Shown here piece by piece: positions 9,172 through 18,184 of a stretch of DNA of 64,000 bases. The notes under the pieces are model-generated. The model had not been told where the DNA came from. It did no database searches and saw only the letters and a program-made list of their open reading frames with translations. A program made the translations under genes and the position numbers. The DNA lies in contig CANGUG010000008.1 in the NCBI GenBank assembly GCA_947457075.1, positions 62,001 through 126,000 of the forward strand, given 5' to 3'. Position 1 is the first letter of the stretch. Each line of letters starts with the position of its first letter. This DNA comes from Bacteroidota bacterium. GTDB taxonomy: Bacteria > Bacteroidota > Bacteroidia > Chitinophagales > Chitinophagaceae.

Positions 9172-10752
9172 TTATTGAGCCCAAAATATTAGAGAAGTAA
9201 AAGGAGTGATGCCTTTTGGAACATTGGCAGAATTGTATGAACCTTCACTAGGTGGATACAAAATTCTTGTAGGCAATCTATCTGGTCTTGTACTTTCAGA
9301 ATATTTTGAAGCAAAAGTCTGAGCTGCTGTTGCACCTGCAGTACTAATGATTCTTGGATAACCGGTTCTTCTGTAATCATTCCAAGATTGATCACTATTT
9401 ACAAAGTTCAAAGCTACCCATTTTTGAGTAATAATTGCCTCGATTTTTTGCGCCGAAGTAGTGTTTAAGGAATAATTTACCAAAGGAGTCGCAGCATTTG
9501 CAGTCATATAAGTTGCCGCATCGCCCGTTGGATCTGGTAATAATGTACCATAAGTTCCATCTGGTAAAGCATACAAATATTTAAAGGAAGCAACAATACC
9601 ATTATTAAATAAAGTAGCATCATTTGCAGTAATAATTCCTTTTACTGCAGCCTCAGCTTGAATAAAATAACTTTCTGCTGCGGTCAAAACAGGCATACCT
9701 GCATTGGGTCCTTTTAAGGCACCAGTTGAGTTACCTGCAGAAGTACCTGTTCTTTCAGTACTAGGAAACCAAAAACTTCCCTCAGGGCTAGAAGCAATAG
9801 TAACGGTTGAGTTGGTTTCCTGACCTAATTGGTTTGTTGGAGTGGAAGGGTATTGATAGAAGCTTGCTTTTCCTCTACCATTATCATTAATTTTTACACC
9901 ATTGTAAAAAGTTAAAGAAAAAGTACTAGGCATCCAAGCTTTGTTACCAGCTGCACCAGTATAACTCCATCCCCAAGTATTCCACTTAGGATTTTGTCTG
10001 CCGTTGTCTCTAGTATAACCTGGATTAACCATAGCATCAGTTGTTAAAAAACCATCTGTGCTGAAAGTGTTGTTTGCAAAAGTAGTTTTACCATTTGCTC
10101 TCAAAATGATTCTTAATTTCAAGGTATTGGCAAATTGCTTCCACTTAGTTACGTTTCCACCAAATAAACCGTCTTGGGTTGCACTCGGTGCTTTAACACC
10201 AGTAACATTTGCACCAGCGTTAAATAAAGTAATCGCAGAATCCAATTGAACTGTTAAATCCTTGTAAATATCTGCCGCAGCATCATATTTAGGACTTAAT
10301 ACAGTTGCCCCTTTTAATGCTTCTGAATAAGGAACATCATTGTATGTGTCCACTAATAATTGAAAATGCATCGCTCTCATTACTTTAGCCATTGCATTAT
10401 AATAATTATAAGTTGGCACTCCATGTGATTGATTGATGATTGTTTGATAGTCATTTAACAAGTCATAAGAACTTGTAAATAATCCACCATAATCACCAGA
10501 TGCGAAATTGTAAGTAAATGCCGTACCAAAGCCACCATATCCACCCGCATTAGCAGCGTAACCGCCAACTTGAGCGCCATAAGTGTTGAACGAGTTCAAC
10601 AAGCCGGCTGTATAGTTTAAAGCTTGAGGCAATATCAACTCTGGCGTAGCAGAGGTAGCAGCGTTTGGATTTTTATTAATATCCAACTGCTTTGAACAGG
10701 ATGATGCTAAGAGCACCACACCTGAAAGTATTATTGCTGTTATTTTTTTCAT
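9172..10752 (-). CDS. SusD-like_2 family outer membrane lipoprotein (locus 2)
   Basis: The ATG at 10752 gives 526 residues with a lipoprotein signal directly at the N-terminus (IILSGVVLLASSC); an ATG at 10773 would add seven residues. The start of the mature protein (LDINKNPNAATSATPELILP) is typical of the SusD-like_2 branch, which pairs with SusC proteins for ligands that are often not polysaccharides. The C-terminal end (RLPTRILYPPSE) also fits. The gene lies 70 bp downstream of its SusC. Confidence 0.88.
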   Translation of the reverse strand: MKKITAIILSGVVLLASSCSKQLDINKNPNAATSATPELILPQALNYTAGLLNSFNTYGAQVGGYAANAGGYGGFGTAFTYNFASGDYGGLFTSSYDLLNDYQTIINQSHGVPTYNYYNAMAKVMRAMHFQLLVDTYNDVPYSEALKGATVLSPKYDAAADIYKDLTVQLDSAITLFNAGANVTGVKAPSATQDGLFGGNVTKWKQFANTLKLRIILRANGKTTFANNTFSTDGFLTTDAMVNPGYTRDNGRQNPKWNTWGWSYTGAAGNKAWMPSTFSLTFYNGVKINDNGRGKASFYQYPSTPTNQLGQETNSTVTIASSPEGSFWFPSTERTGTSAGNSTGALKGPNAGMPVLTAAESYFIQAEAAVKGIITANDATLFNNGIVASFKYLYALPDGTYGTLLPDPTGDAATYMTANAATPLVNYSLNTTSAQKIEAIITQKWVALNFVNSDQSWNDYRRTGYPRIISTAGATAAQTFASKYSESTRPDRLPTRILYPPSEGSYNSANVPKGITPFTSLIFWAQ

Positions 10753-10822
10753 AAAATTTATCTTTTTGTTCATTTCACTTTAGTATTTAATGCTAAAAGT
10801 TAATTTGATGGTTATTTATCAT

Positions 10823-13800
10823 TTAGAATTTAAATGAAACAGTTGCACCAAAATATCTTGATGGTGGTGTTTGATAACCTGTCAAACCAATACCATTACT
10901 AGAGTTACCTGCACTGCTATATTCAGGATCGGTATAGTAGTTGTCCTTAGCCATAAACACTAACAAGTTACGACCTTGAACACTTACTGTACATCCTTTG
11001 ATAAATTTAGTTTTAGCTAAATAGGAAGCAGGCACATTGTATGACAATGATAATTCTCTCAATTTCCAGAAATCAGCCGATGTTACATAGTTAGAAGTTA
11101 CATCTCTGTTAATACCGTCTGTCCAGAAACCGTTATTACCATTACCATTTGGAATGGCAATATTTGTATTAGGTATGTATTTACCAGGATTGTTTGGATC
11201 TGCAATCACTGAATTAGGGAATACAAAACGCATACGATCGTAAATAGCAGTTCTCCAACCTGTACCAGACCAGTCCATTTCAGAACCAATACTGTTAAAG
11301 ATTTGGTAGCCACCACGATATTCAAATACAAAAGAGAAAGAGAATTGCTTGTACTTAATTGTACCGTCTAATCCTAATCTGTGTTTAGCAGCTGCACTAC
11401 CTAAAACAGAAATAGTATCTGATTTAGTAGGTAATCCAGTACTACCATCCACAATTACACGTCCGGCAGGATCACGCTTGTAATCATATCCCATAATCGT
11501 TGGGAATACTGCTCCTGCTACTGCGTATGAACCAGCACCACTTCCATAAGTAGCCAATGCTAATCTTGGTAAGTCATTGCTGATAGACAATACTTGGTTA
11601 TTTAAATAAGTATAGTTACCACCAATCGTTACGTTCCAATCTCTTGTTTTGATTGGTGTAATATGTACTGTTGACTCAATACCTTCACTCATTGTTTCAC
11701 CTGTATTAGTTCTTAAGCTATTGAAACCAGTTGAGTTAGAAACACCAGTACTTACTGTTTGGTTAATTGTATTGGTATGGTACCAAGTTACATTTGAAGT
11801 AAAGCGATCATTGAACATGTTCAAATCAAAACCCACCTCATAACCCTGTGTAATCTCAGGCTTTAAATTAGCAGAAACCAAGGTATTTCCAATAGTATAT
11901 CCAGGTTGACTTCCAAAAGGGAAACCACTTGCTGAAGACACCGTAGGTAATAATTGATAAGCACCAAACTCACCTCCTAAGTTTACCTGACCCACTTTAG
12001 ACCAACCTCCTCTGAATTTCAAATAGCTAATAGTATTGCTATTTTTAATTGCTTTAATCGCATCTGAAGCAACGAAAGATAAGTCAGCAGATGGATAGAA
12101 GAAAGATCTATTTTCTGGAGACAACGTTGAAACCCAGTCATTACGACCAGTTACGTGTAAGAATAAATAGTTCTTATATCCAAAACGTGCATCAGCATAA
12201 GCACCCATTTTACGTGCTAAGAAATTTGATTCACTTGCACCTGGAGTACCTACCCCATTGCTTACGTTAAATAAGTCAGGGATTACTAATCCGCTTGCAC
12301 TTACATTCACATATTTAGACTGATCTTGTTGGAATTGAGTACCTGCAATTACTTTAACTGTGTAGTCCTCTTTAAACGTATGGTTGTATTGAGCAAAGAA
12401 GTCAGTTAATAATTGTGTAGAGTAACCCATACCATCTGATACAGTACCGGTGATATCTGATTTGGAACTACCATCGGTATGTTTAGCAAAGTAAGTATAT
12501 TCGAAAGCACCCGTTTGATCTTTATTAGAGAAATTTCTTGTAGAGATACCTTGACGAGCAACGATATCTAAACTTTTAAGCGGTGAATATTTTAATTCCA
12601 CATTCGCAGTTAAATAGTCATTTCTAACAGCAGATCTATTATTGTCAGCAGTGAAATAAGGGTTTTGATACCAAGGGTTATAGTAACCATTTGGATTTGC
12701 AAACTTGTTATTTCTCCAATCTGAATATCTAGTGATATCAACGTTACTTGGCATGTTCAACATTTGAACATACATATTCGCAGTTTGAGTGGTAATATCA
12801 TATCTGTTTTGGGTATAAGAAGTTGCATACGTCATGAATAAATTCTTAGTATATCTTCTTGTACCATTCAATCTCACATTCGCACGATTGTAGTGATCGC
12901 CTGGAGTTGTTCCAGTTTGTTGAATGTATTGAGCAGAAAAATATTGAGAAGAATTGGCATCACCACTTGATACGTTGAAATCTGTTTGTTGGATCATACC
13001 CGTTTTCCAGAAATCATTGTGACCAGGATAATACTTATAGTCAGTTGAATCTTGAGATCCGTCTTCTAAAGCTGGACCTAAAGCTCTTCTTGATCCGTCA
13101 AATGCAGGACCATAAGACTGGTTCTCTAAATAAGAGAAATTACCACGTCCAAATTGGTCAACACCATAACCTGATCCACCCGCACCAAACTTAGTTTGAA
13201 TTTTAGGGAAGAAAGCTACACTTTCGAAAGTAGTTGTTTGAGAAACACCTACTTGAGTGAAACCATTTTTACCTTTTTTAGTAGTGATAATCAAGGCACC
13301 GTTAGATGCTTGAGAACCATACAAGGCAGCCGCACCGGCACCATTCAATACCACAACGTCTTCCACGTCCTCAGGGTTTAAGTTACCCAATACAGCATTT
13401 GGAACAATTACGTTATCCAATACTACAAGGGCTTCGTTATTACCTGTCAATGAACGTTGACCTCTAAGTACTAAACGGAAGTTTGGGTTGATACCACCAC
13501 CAGTATTACTAATTTGTAAACCTGCAACCTTACCTTGTAAGTCAGCAGAGATACTAGTTGCTTTACCAGCAATTAAAACATCGTTTTTAATGATTGTACC
13601 TGCAGTACCAATCTCTTTACGTTTTGTTTTAACACCCCCTGCAGTTACCACAACTTCATCCATTGTGTTTACTGTTTCAGATAATTGCACATTAACTACT
13701 GGAGCGGTTCCTACTCTTACTCTTTGGGATTCCATCCCAACAAAAGATAATAAAAGGACATCGCTATTTTCAGCTTGCACAGAAAACTCACCTTTAGAAT

Positions 13801-13963
13801 CAGTCAAAACAGCTTTTGTAGCTTTTCCCTGAACTCTTACAGTTACGCCTTCTAAGGGTTTAGCGTTAACATCTGTAACCTTCCCTTTAACACTTCTACC
13901 TTGACCAAATGTCACTAGGGTAGAAAAGATTAACACAACGAGTGTGTAAAAGAGTTTTTTCAT
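10823..13963 (-). CDS. SusC/RagA family TonB-linked outer membrane transporter (locus 2)
   Basis: A protein of 1046 residues: signal peptide (LFYTLVVLIFSTLVTFG), carboxypeptidase-regulatory-like domain (VKGKVTDVNAKPLEGVTVRV), TonB plug (LVLRGQRSLTGNNEALVVLD) and beta-barrel ending in FGATVSFKF. It is the first gene of an operon with the SusD-like_2 and DUF1735 genes. No hydrolase or regulator accompanies it, so the cargo is unknown. An AT-rich palindrome lies about 190 bp ahead of the start. Confidence 0.95.
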   Translation of the reverse strand: MKKLFYTLVVLIFSTLVTFGQGRSVKGKVTDVNAKPLEGVTVRVQGKATKAVLTDSKGEFSVQAENSDVLLLSFVGMESQRVRVGTAPVVNVQLSETVNTMDEVVVTAGGVKTKRKEIGTAGTIIKNDVLIAGKATSISADLQGKVAGLQISNTGGGINPNFRLVLRGQRSLTGNNEALVVLDNVIVPNAVLGNLNPEDVEDVVVLNGAGAAALYGSQASNGALIITTKKGKNGFTQVGVSQTTTFESVAFFPKIQTKFGAGGSGYGVDQFGRGNFSYLENQSYGPAFDGSRRALGPALEDGSQDSTDYKYYPGHNDFWKTGMIQQTDFNVSSGDANSSQYFSAQYIQQTGTTPGDHYNRANVRLNGTRRYTKNLFMTYATSYTQNRYDITTQTANMYVQMLNMPSNVDITRYSDWRNNKFANPNGYYNPWYQNPYFTADNNRSAVRNDYLTANVELKYSPLKSLDIVARQGISTRNFSNKDQTGAFEYTYFAKHTDGSSKSDITGTVSDGMGYSTQLLTDFFAQYNHTFKEDYTVKVIAGTQFQQDQSKYVNVSASGLVIPDLFNVSNGVGTPGASESNFLARKMGAYADARFGYKNYLFLHVTGRNDWVSTLSPENRSFFYPSADLSFVASDAIKAIKNSNTISYLKFRGGWSKVGQVNLGGEFGAYQLLPTVSSASGFPFGSQPGYTIGNTLVSANLKPEITQGYEVGFDLNMFNDRFTSNVTWYHTNTINQTVSTGVSNSTGFNSLRTNTGETMSEGIESTVHITPIKTRDWNVTIGGNYTYLNNQVLSISNDLPRLALATYGSGAGSYAVAGAVFPTIMGYDYKRDPAGRVIVDGSTGLPTKSDTISVLGSAAAKHRLGLDGTIKYKQFSFSFVFEYRGGYQIFNSIGSEMDWSGTGWRTAIYDRMRFVFPNSVIADPNNPGKYIPNTNIAIPNGNGNNGFWTDGINRDVTSNYVTSADFWKLRELSLSYNVPASYLAKTKFIKGCTVSVQGRNLLVFMAKDNYYTDPEYSSAGNSSNGIGLTGYQTPPSRYFGATVSFKF

Positions 13964-14224
13964 ACTCAGAATTTAGATTAAATAAAAATCGAATTGCAAG
14001 TAAATTTAGCAAAAAATCGCAAAGTTTGTTAACGATTAGTTAAGGAAAGCACTCATTTCAGCCATTAATATTTATTTTATTTTAATATATTATTATTTTT
14101 CAATTGCTTACATATATATTAATAATTAATTTGAATAAAAATAATTTATAAATTTCATAAATTTTATAAATTATTTATGAAACTTTTTACTCATTTTGAC
14201 TTAAATATTTAAACAATATGCACA
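13964..14224. other. AT-rich intergenic region upstream of the locus 2 SusC gene
   Basis: Very AT-rich sequence with no supported gene on either strand. It contains the promoter region for the SusC gene and the palindrome recorded separately at 14153-14182. No exact TAnnTTTG was found on the minus strand. Confidence 0.4.
14153..14182. repeat. Perfect 10-bp inverted repeat, possible operator
   Basis: TTTCATAAAT at 14153-14162 is the reverse complement of ATTTATGAAA at 14173-14182, with a 10-base AT spacer that is itself near-palindromic. The position, about 190-220 bp upstream of the SusC start, suits a regulator binding site, but AT richness raises the chance of coincidence. Confidence 0.35.
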
Positions 14225-14261
14225 AAAAAAGCGCTCAATTTTGACAATTGAGCGCTTTTTT
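14225..14261 (-). terminator. Intrinsic terminator after the small basic protein gene
   Basis: A 16-bp perfect stem (A run, GCGCTCAATT, its complement, T run) with a 5-base loop TTGAC. It lies about 20 bp downstream of the 55-residue reading frame on the minus strand, which supports that frame being transcribed. Confidence 0.85.
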
Positions 14262-14281
14262 GCTAAGTATAAAATTCGGGT

Positions 14282-14449
14282 TTAGCTTCCTCTAGACCCC
14301 CCTGTTTTGATTGGTTTTTTATTCGCACCGCCACTTGACTTTGTATTGGCTTTAGCGATAAACTTTGAGCTTCCCCCCGCTTGTGGCGTTGTTTTTGTGG
14401 TAGCCTGTGCTTTTTTGTCGGCTACTTTTTTATTGATTGCAAATCCCAT
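14282..14449 (-). CDS. Small basic glycine/serine/lysine-rich protein, 55 residues
   Basis: ATG at 14447-14449 and stop at 14282-14284. The peptide begins MGFAINKKVADKKAQ, continues as a lysine/threonine-rich segment and ends in glycine-rich stretches (QAGGSS, SSGGANKK, TGGSRGS). It has no cysteine, tryptophan or tyrosine and is probably disordered and highly basic. A strong terminator follows, and the gene lies 60 bp downstream of the SDR gene on the same strand, so it may be the last gene of the radical SAM-SDR unit. Options include a small nucleic-acid-binding protein or a peptide substrate of the neighbouring enzymes. Function is not recognised. Confidence 0.6.
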   Translation of the reverse strand: MGFAINKKVADKKAQATTKTTPQAGGSSKFIAKANTKSSGGANKKPIKTGGSRGS

Positions 14450-14509
14450 AATGATTAATTTATACCCTAAAAGTAATTAATATAAATGAAAAAAGAGGTT
14501 GATTAATTT

Positions 14510-15205
14510 CTAAATCTTAACCGTACTCATGCCCCCATCCACATGCAGTATTTGGCCTGTAATCCAACTTGATTTTGAGGACAATAAAAAGCAGGTCATT
14601 TCTGCAATATCTTCTGCAGTTCCTATTCTTTTTAAAGGATGTCTTTGCGCATTGGCTTCTATTTTTTGTTCTGTATTTAATAAACCCGCCGCTAAAGGGG
14701 TATCTGTCAAAGAAGGTGCAATGCAATTTACTCTAATAGTAGGGGCCAATTCGGCCGACAATGCTTTAGTCAGGCCTTCAATAGCTCCTTTTGAAACAGC
14801 TACCTGCGTATGAAAATTCAACCCTAGTTGCACTGCTACTGTTGAAAACAAAATGATAGAGGCATTGCCTGATTTTTTCAATGCTGGCAAGCATGCTTGA
14901 ATTACTTTAATCGCGCCGCCAACTTGTAAATTAAAATCATCTACAAAATCATTGGCTTGTATTCTGGCAAAGGGTCTTAAATTAATGGCCCCAGGACAAT
15001 ACACTAAACCGTCAATGGATTCAGGTAGGCTTGATAAATTCAATTGATCGTCTAAAACATTTAATTGAAATGCATTTATATTTTCTGTTGAATGCATTGG
15101 ATGTGTATGAAAAGTCCCATATACTTGATGCCCTTCCTTCACTAATTGATGCGCTATGGCTTGACCCATTCCTGAAGAAGCCCCAATGACTAAATAATTT
15201 CCCAT
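14510..15205 (-). CDS. SDR family NAD(P)-dependent oxidoreductase with atypical active site
   Basis: A protein of 231 residues with a Rossmann fold: glycine motif GASSGMGQAI at the N-terminus, a YCPGAI strand in place of NNAG, and a C-terminal VNCIAPSLTDTPLA segment, LTGQ-like WITGQILHVDGG included. In the catalytic segment (STVAVQLGLNFHTQVAVSKGA) the lysine is present, but the tyrosine of YxxxK is replaced by valine. Such substitutions occur in one known branch of SDR proteins, so the gene need not be defective, but the chemistry may differ. It lies 55 bp downstream of the B12-radical SAM gene. Confidence 0.85.
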   Translation of the reverse strand: MGNYLVIGASSGMGQAIAHQLVKEGHQVYGTFHTHPMHSTENINAFQLNVLDDQLNLSSLPESIDGLVYCPGAINLRPFARIQANDFVDDFNLQVGGAIKVIQACLPALKKSGNASIILFSTVAVQLGLNFHTQVAVSKGAIEGLTKALSAELAPTIRVNCIAPSLTDTPLAAGLLNTEQKIEANAQRHPLKRIGTAEDIAEMTCFLLSSKSSWITGQILHVDGGMSTVKI

Positions 15206-15260
15206 TTTTTAATGTTTGATTTCTATAACATAAAACAATAAAAAAGGTTTTATGTTCCTT

Positions 15261-17480
15261 TTAAATGCACAATAAACCCGCTTTATATAATAAGGTAATG
15301 GGTTTATTATCCCAAAATAATTCAAAACCGGTTAGTCCTGCATTGGTATAATTTTCTTTGACAGCGGACATTGATAATCCATGCCCCTTTTCAATACTTA
15401 ATAATGGCAATAGTTGCAATAACCATTTTCCTTTTGCAGGATCTACATGAAAGCTTAACTCATTTTTGTTGGTCTGAAATTGCAGGGTCAGCTCCTCCCA
15501 TTTGTTTCCTTTTTTGGAACGCTGCACTATGGTTGAATGGGGCATGACACCCAACCAAATAACCTTACAATTAGATGCTGTATGGTATTCAGGGGTTTCA
15601 ATGGCTTTTAAAATATAATCGGGTGGGACGGTTGTTTTTGGGATTTTAAAGTCAAACCATTTTTGTAAGGGGAACTCAAAACAAGCCCCATGCATATAAT
15701 TGATTAACGCTTTTTTTAATCCAAATCCAAATATTGCGTGATTCGCCCCAGTAGGATCGGTATGTTCAATATCATTATTGGCAAAACTACCAATCGCTTC
15801 TGTTTGCTTTTTCACCATATACTTTGCTGGCTCCAATCCAACAGGACTATGTGCGGTCATGGTAAACAAATGCCAAAATGCCGATTGTAACACGCCTGTT
15901 TCAAACAACTGCCTCACCATTTCTAGGGAATCTACCGTTTCTTGTACTGTTTGTGTAGGAAAACCATACATTAAATAGGCGTGTACCATAATGCCCGCTT
16001 CTGTAAAGTGTTTGCTTACTGTTGCCACCTGCTGAACAGTGATGCCCTTATTGATAAGTGATAACAACCTATCTGATGCTACTTCCAATCCCCCACTCAC
16101 CGCGATACATCCCGATGCCTTTAACAATTGACATAAATCCCTAGTAAAACTTTTTTCAAATCGCACATTCGCCCACCAACTTACCACCAATTTTCTTTTG
16201 ATAATTTCAATAGCCACCGACTTCATTAAGGAAGGGGGAGCTGCTTCGTCCACAAAATGAAATCCATTCTCTCCGGTATTTTTAATCAGCTCCTCCATTC
16301 TGTCCACAATTAATGAAGCTGTAATGGGTTCATAGTTTTTAATATAATCCAAAGAGACGTCACAAAAAGTGCATTTAGCCCAATAACAACCATGTGCCAT
16401 GGTTAATTTATTCCATCTACCATCACTCCATAAACTGTGCATGGGATTTATTACTTCAATGGCTGAAATATATTTATCTAATAATAAACCATCATAATCG
16501 GGTGTACCCACCTGACCTTGTTTGTAATCCAAACAATTTGTATTGTTAATATAAGTAACTACCCCATTGACTAAGGTAAAACAACGTTTCAGTTCATGTT
16601 GAGGAACAAGGCCATCTATATGTTTAATTAATATTTCCAAAGGTGCTTCCCCATCATCTAATGTGATAAAATCATAAAATTCAAAAACTCTTTTATCACT
16701 CAATGACCTTAATTCAGTATTTGCGAAACCTCCACCCATGGCCACTTTAATGTTGGGAAAGTTTTTCTTCAACCACTGACCACAACGCAAGGAAGTATAT
16801 AAATTCCCAGGGAAAGGAACAGAGATACAAACTAATTTTGGCTGCACTTCTTTGATTCTTTGATCAAATATTTGCATCAAAATCTCATCTAAATAAGTGA
16901 ACGGTTGTTGTAATGCATTGTACAATTCATCAAAAGAATTGGCTGACCTCCCAAGGCTTTCGGCATACCTACTAAAGCCAAAATGTTCATCAATATTTTC
17001 TTTAATCAAATCACTTAAATCCTCTAGATACATGGTCGCAATATGCTTGGCCATATCCAATTTACCCATAGTTCCAAAAGCCCATTTTAAATCATCAATT
17101 TGTTCAAACCTGCTTGCTTCAGGCAAAAAATTTCTGGTACAAATAAAATGCGCTAATGTATTGGACTTCCCTTGTAAAAATAAAATTACGTCGTCGATGG
17201 TATTGATATAGGCATATTTTAACGCAATTATTCGGGCACTATTATTAGACAGGGGGGTAATATCCTCCTCCCCTACTAATTTTTGCTTTTGTTCAATGGT
17301 TTCAAATAAATGAGTTAGACCCTGTTTTGAAAAAAGCGCGATAGTCACTTCAATACCCAAGTCCGCCTGAACAGTTTCAATACCCTTGGTATTAAAAAAC
17401 CCTTTTAAATACGCCGTAGCCGGATAAGGTGTATTCAACTGTGTAAAAGGGGGCGTAATTAATAGTATGGGTTGACTCAA
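15261..17480 (-). CDS. B12-binding domain radical SAM protein
   Basis: A protein of 739 residues. The N-terminal 300 residues resemble a cobalamin-binding fold (PPFTQLNTPYPATAYLKGFF, later VCISVPFPGNLY and VAMGGGFAN). The radical SAM core carries the iron-sulfur motif CYWAKCTFC with cysteines at 365, 370 and 373 (a CX4CX2C spacing), then FHFVDEAAPP and SGGLEVASDRLL. The frame begins with TTG at 17478-17480: an upstream in-frame stop rules out an earlier ATG, and the next methionine lies far inside. A TATTTTTG promoter element lies 18 bases upstream. It heads a probable unit with the SDR and the small basic protein. Substrate unknown. Confidence 0.85.
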   Translation of the reverse strand: MSQPILLITPPFTQLNTPYPATAYLKGFFNTKGIETVQADLGIEVTIALFSKQGLTHLFETIEQKQKLVGEEDITPLSNNSARIIALKYAYINTIDDVILFLQGKSNTLAHFICTRNFLPEASRFEQIDDLKWAFGTMGKLDMAKHIATMYLEDLSDLIKENIDEHFGFSRYAESLGRSANSFDELYNALQQPFTYLDEILMQIFDQRIKEVQPKLVCISVPFPGNLYTSLRCGQWLKKNFPNIKVAMGGGFANTELRSLSDKRVFEFYDFITLDDGEAPLEILIKHIDGLVPQHELKRCFTLVNGVVTYINNTNCLDYKQGQVGTPDYDGLLLDKYISAIEVINPMHSLWSDGRWNKLTMAHGCYWAKCTFCDVSLDYIKNYEPITASLIVDRMEELIKNTGENGFHFVDEAAPPSLMKSVAIEIIKRKLVVSWWANVRFEKSFTRDLCQLLKASGCIAVSGGLEVASDRLLSLINKGITVQQVATVSKHFTEAGIMVHAYLMYGFPTQTVQETVDSLEMVRQLFETGVLQSAFWHLFTMTAHSPVGLEPAKYMVKKQTEAIGSFANNDIEHTDPTGANHAIFGFGLKKALINYMHGACFEFPLQKWFDFKIPKTTVPPDYILKAIETPEYHTASNCKVIWLGVMPHSTIVQRSKKGNKWEELTLQFQTNKNELSFHVDPAKGKWLLQLLPLLSIEKGHGLSMSAVKENYTNAGLTGFELFWDNKPITLLYKAGLLCI

Positions 17481-17497
17481 TGAATGTATTTATACCG

Positions 17498-17505
17498 CAA
17501 AAATA
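17498..17505 (-). promoter_or_regulatory. -7 promoter element (TAnnTTTG) of the radical SAM gene
   Basis: The minus strand reads TATTTTTG, an exact consensus match 18 bases upstream of the TTG start codon. This supports transcription starting close to that unusual start. Confidence 0.5.
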
Positions 17506-17611
17506 AGGGTAGTTCTTCAGTTTTGTTGACTTGAAAATAATATATATTATAATTATAGTATATTACAAGGGATTTTACATCACCTTATTCAATTAAAGAA
17601 ATTATCAAAAT

Positions 17612-18160
17612 ATGAAAATCAAAATTCAGCAACTAAAAATTCAGCAACTATTTATCTCCATCTTGGCGATGCTTGTTGTGATTGCATGCGGAACGGGATC
17701 GAAAAACAATGAAAAAGCGGACACAAGTAAGATGATTAATGTGGATACTGTAAAAGCAGTTCAACCAGTGGTGGAAGAAGAAAAAAAATTAACCCCCAAT
17801 GACATTACGGTAAAATTATTTACCAAAGGATTTGATCGAGAAGCTGATGAGGAAGGCGGTCCTTATAAAGGGGAAATACATGAAGGCGTAAGCTTTAGAA
17901 AAGAAAAAAATTATTTCTTTTGTTATGATTCTGAACAATTTATTAGATTGGAAATTCTTGGTAATGGAAAAGGATTGTCAATTGAAGTTAAAGAAGAAGA
18001 TCAAGTGATATTTAAAGAAAAGAATTTCGAATTAAAGGACAAAATAAAATATACCGACAAAGACTTTAACATCGGAATGGGTAACAAAACTACGATCACG
18101 ATTAAGCAAAATGAAACCATTTTGTTTAAAGGTATGATAGATTCTCAAGGTTGTATGTAA
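17612..18160 (+). CDS. Putative lipoprotein of unknown function
   Basis: A protein of 182 residues with a lipoprotein signal (ISILAMLVVIAC, cysteine near residue 29). The mature part is acidic and lysine-rich with no recognised domain; the C-terminal half looks like a small beta-sandwich (EQFIRLEILGNGKGLSIEVK). The first residues contain a doubled KIQQL caused by a 15-bp tandem duplication in the DNA. It is followed after 24 bp by a membrane protein gene on the same strand, probably co-transcribed. Confidence 0.7.
   Translation: MKIKIQQLKIQQLFISILAMLVVIACGTGSKNNEKADTSKMINVDTVKAVQPVVEEEKKLTPNDITVKLFTKGFDREADEEGGPYKGEIHEGVSFRKEKNYFFCYDSEQFIRLEILGNGKGLSIEVKEEDQVIFKEKNFELKDKIKYTDKDFNIGMGNKTTITIKQNETILFKGMIDSQGCM
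17621..17650 (+). repeat. 15-bp perfect tandem duplication inside a signal peptide
   Basis: AAAATTCAGCAACTA occurs twice head to tail (17621-17635 and 17636-17650). It adds five residues in frame to the n-region of the lipoprotein signal peptide, giving KIQQLKIQQL. Confidence 0.9.
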
Positions 18161-18184
18161 GCTTGGAAAAAATAAAAAAGAAAC

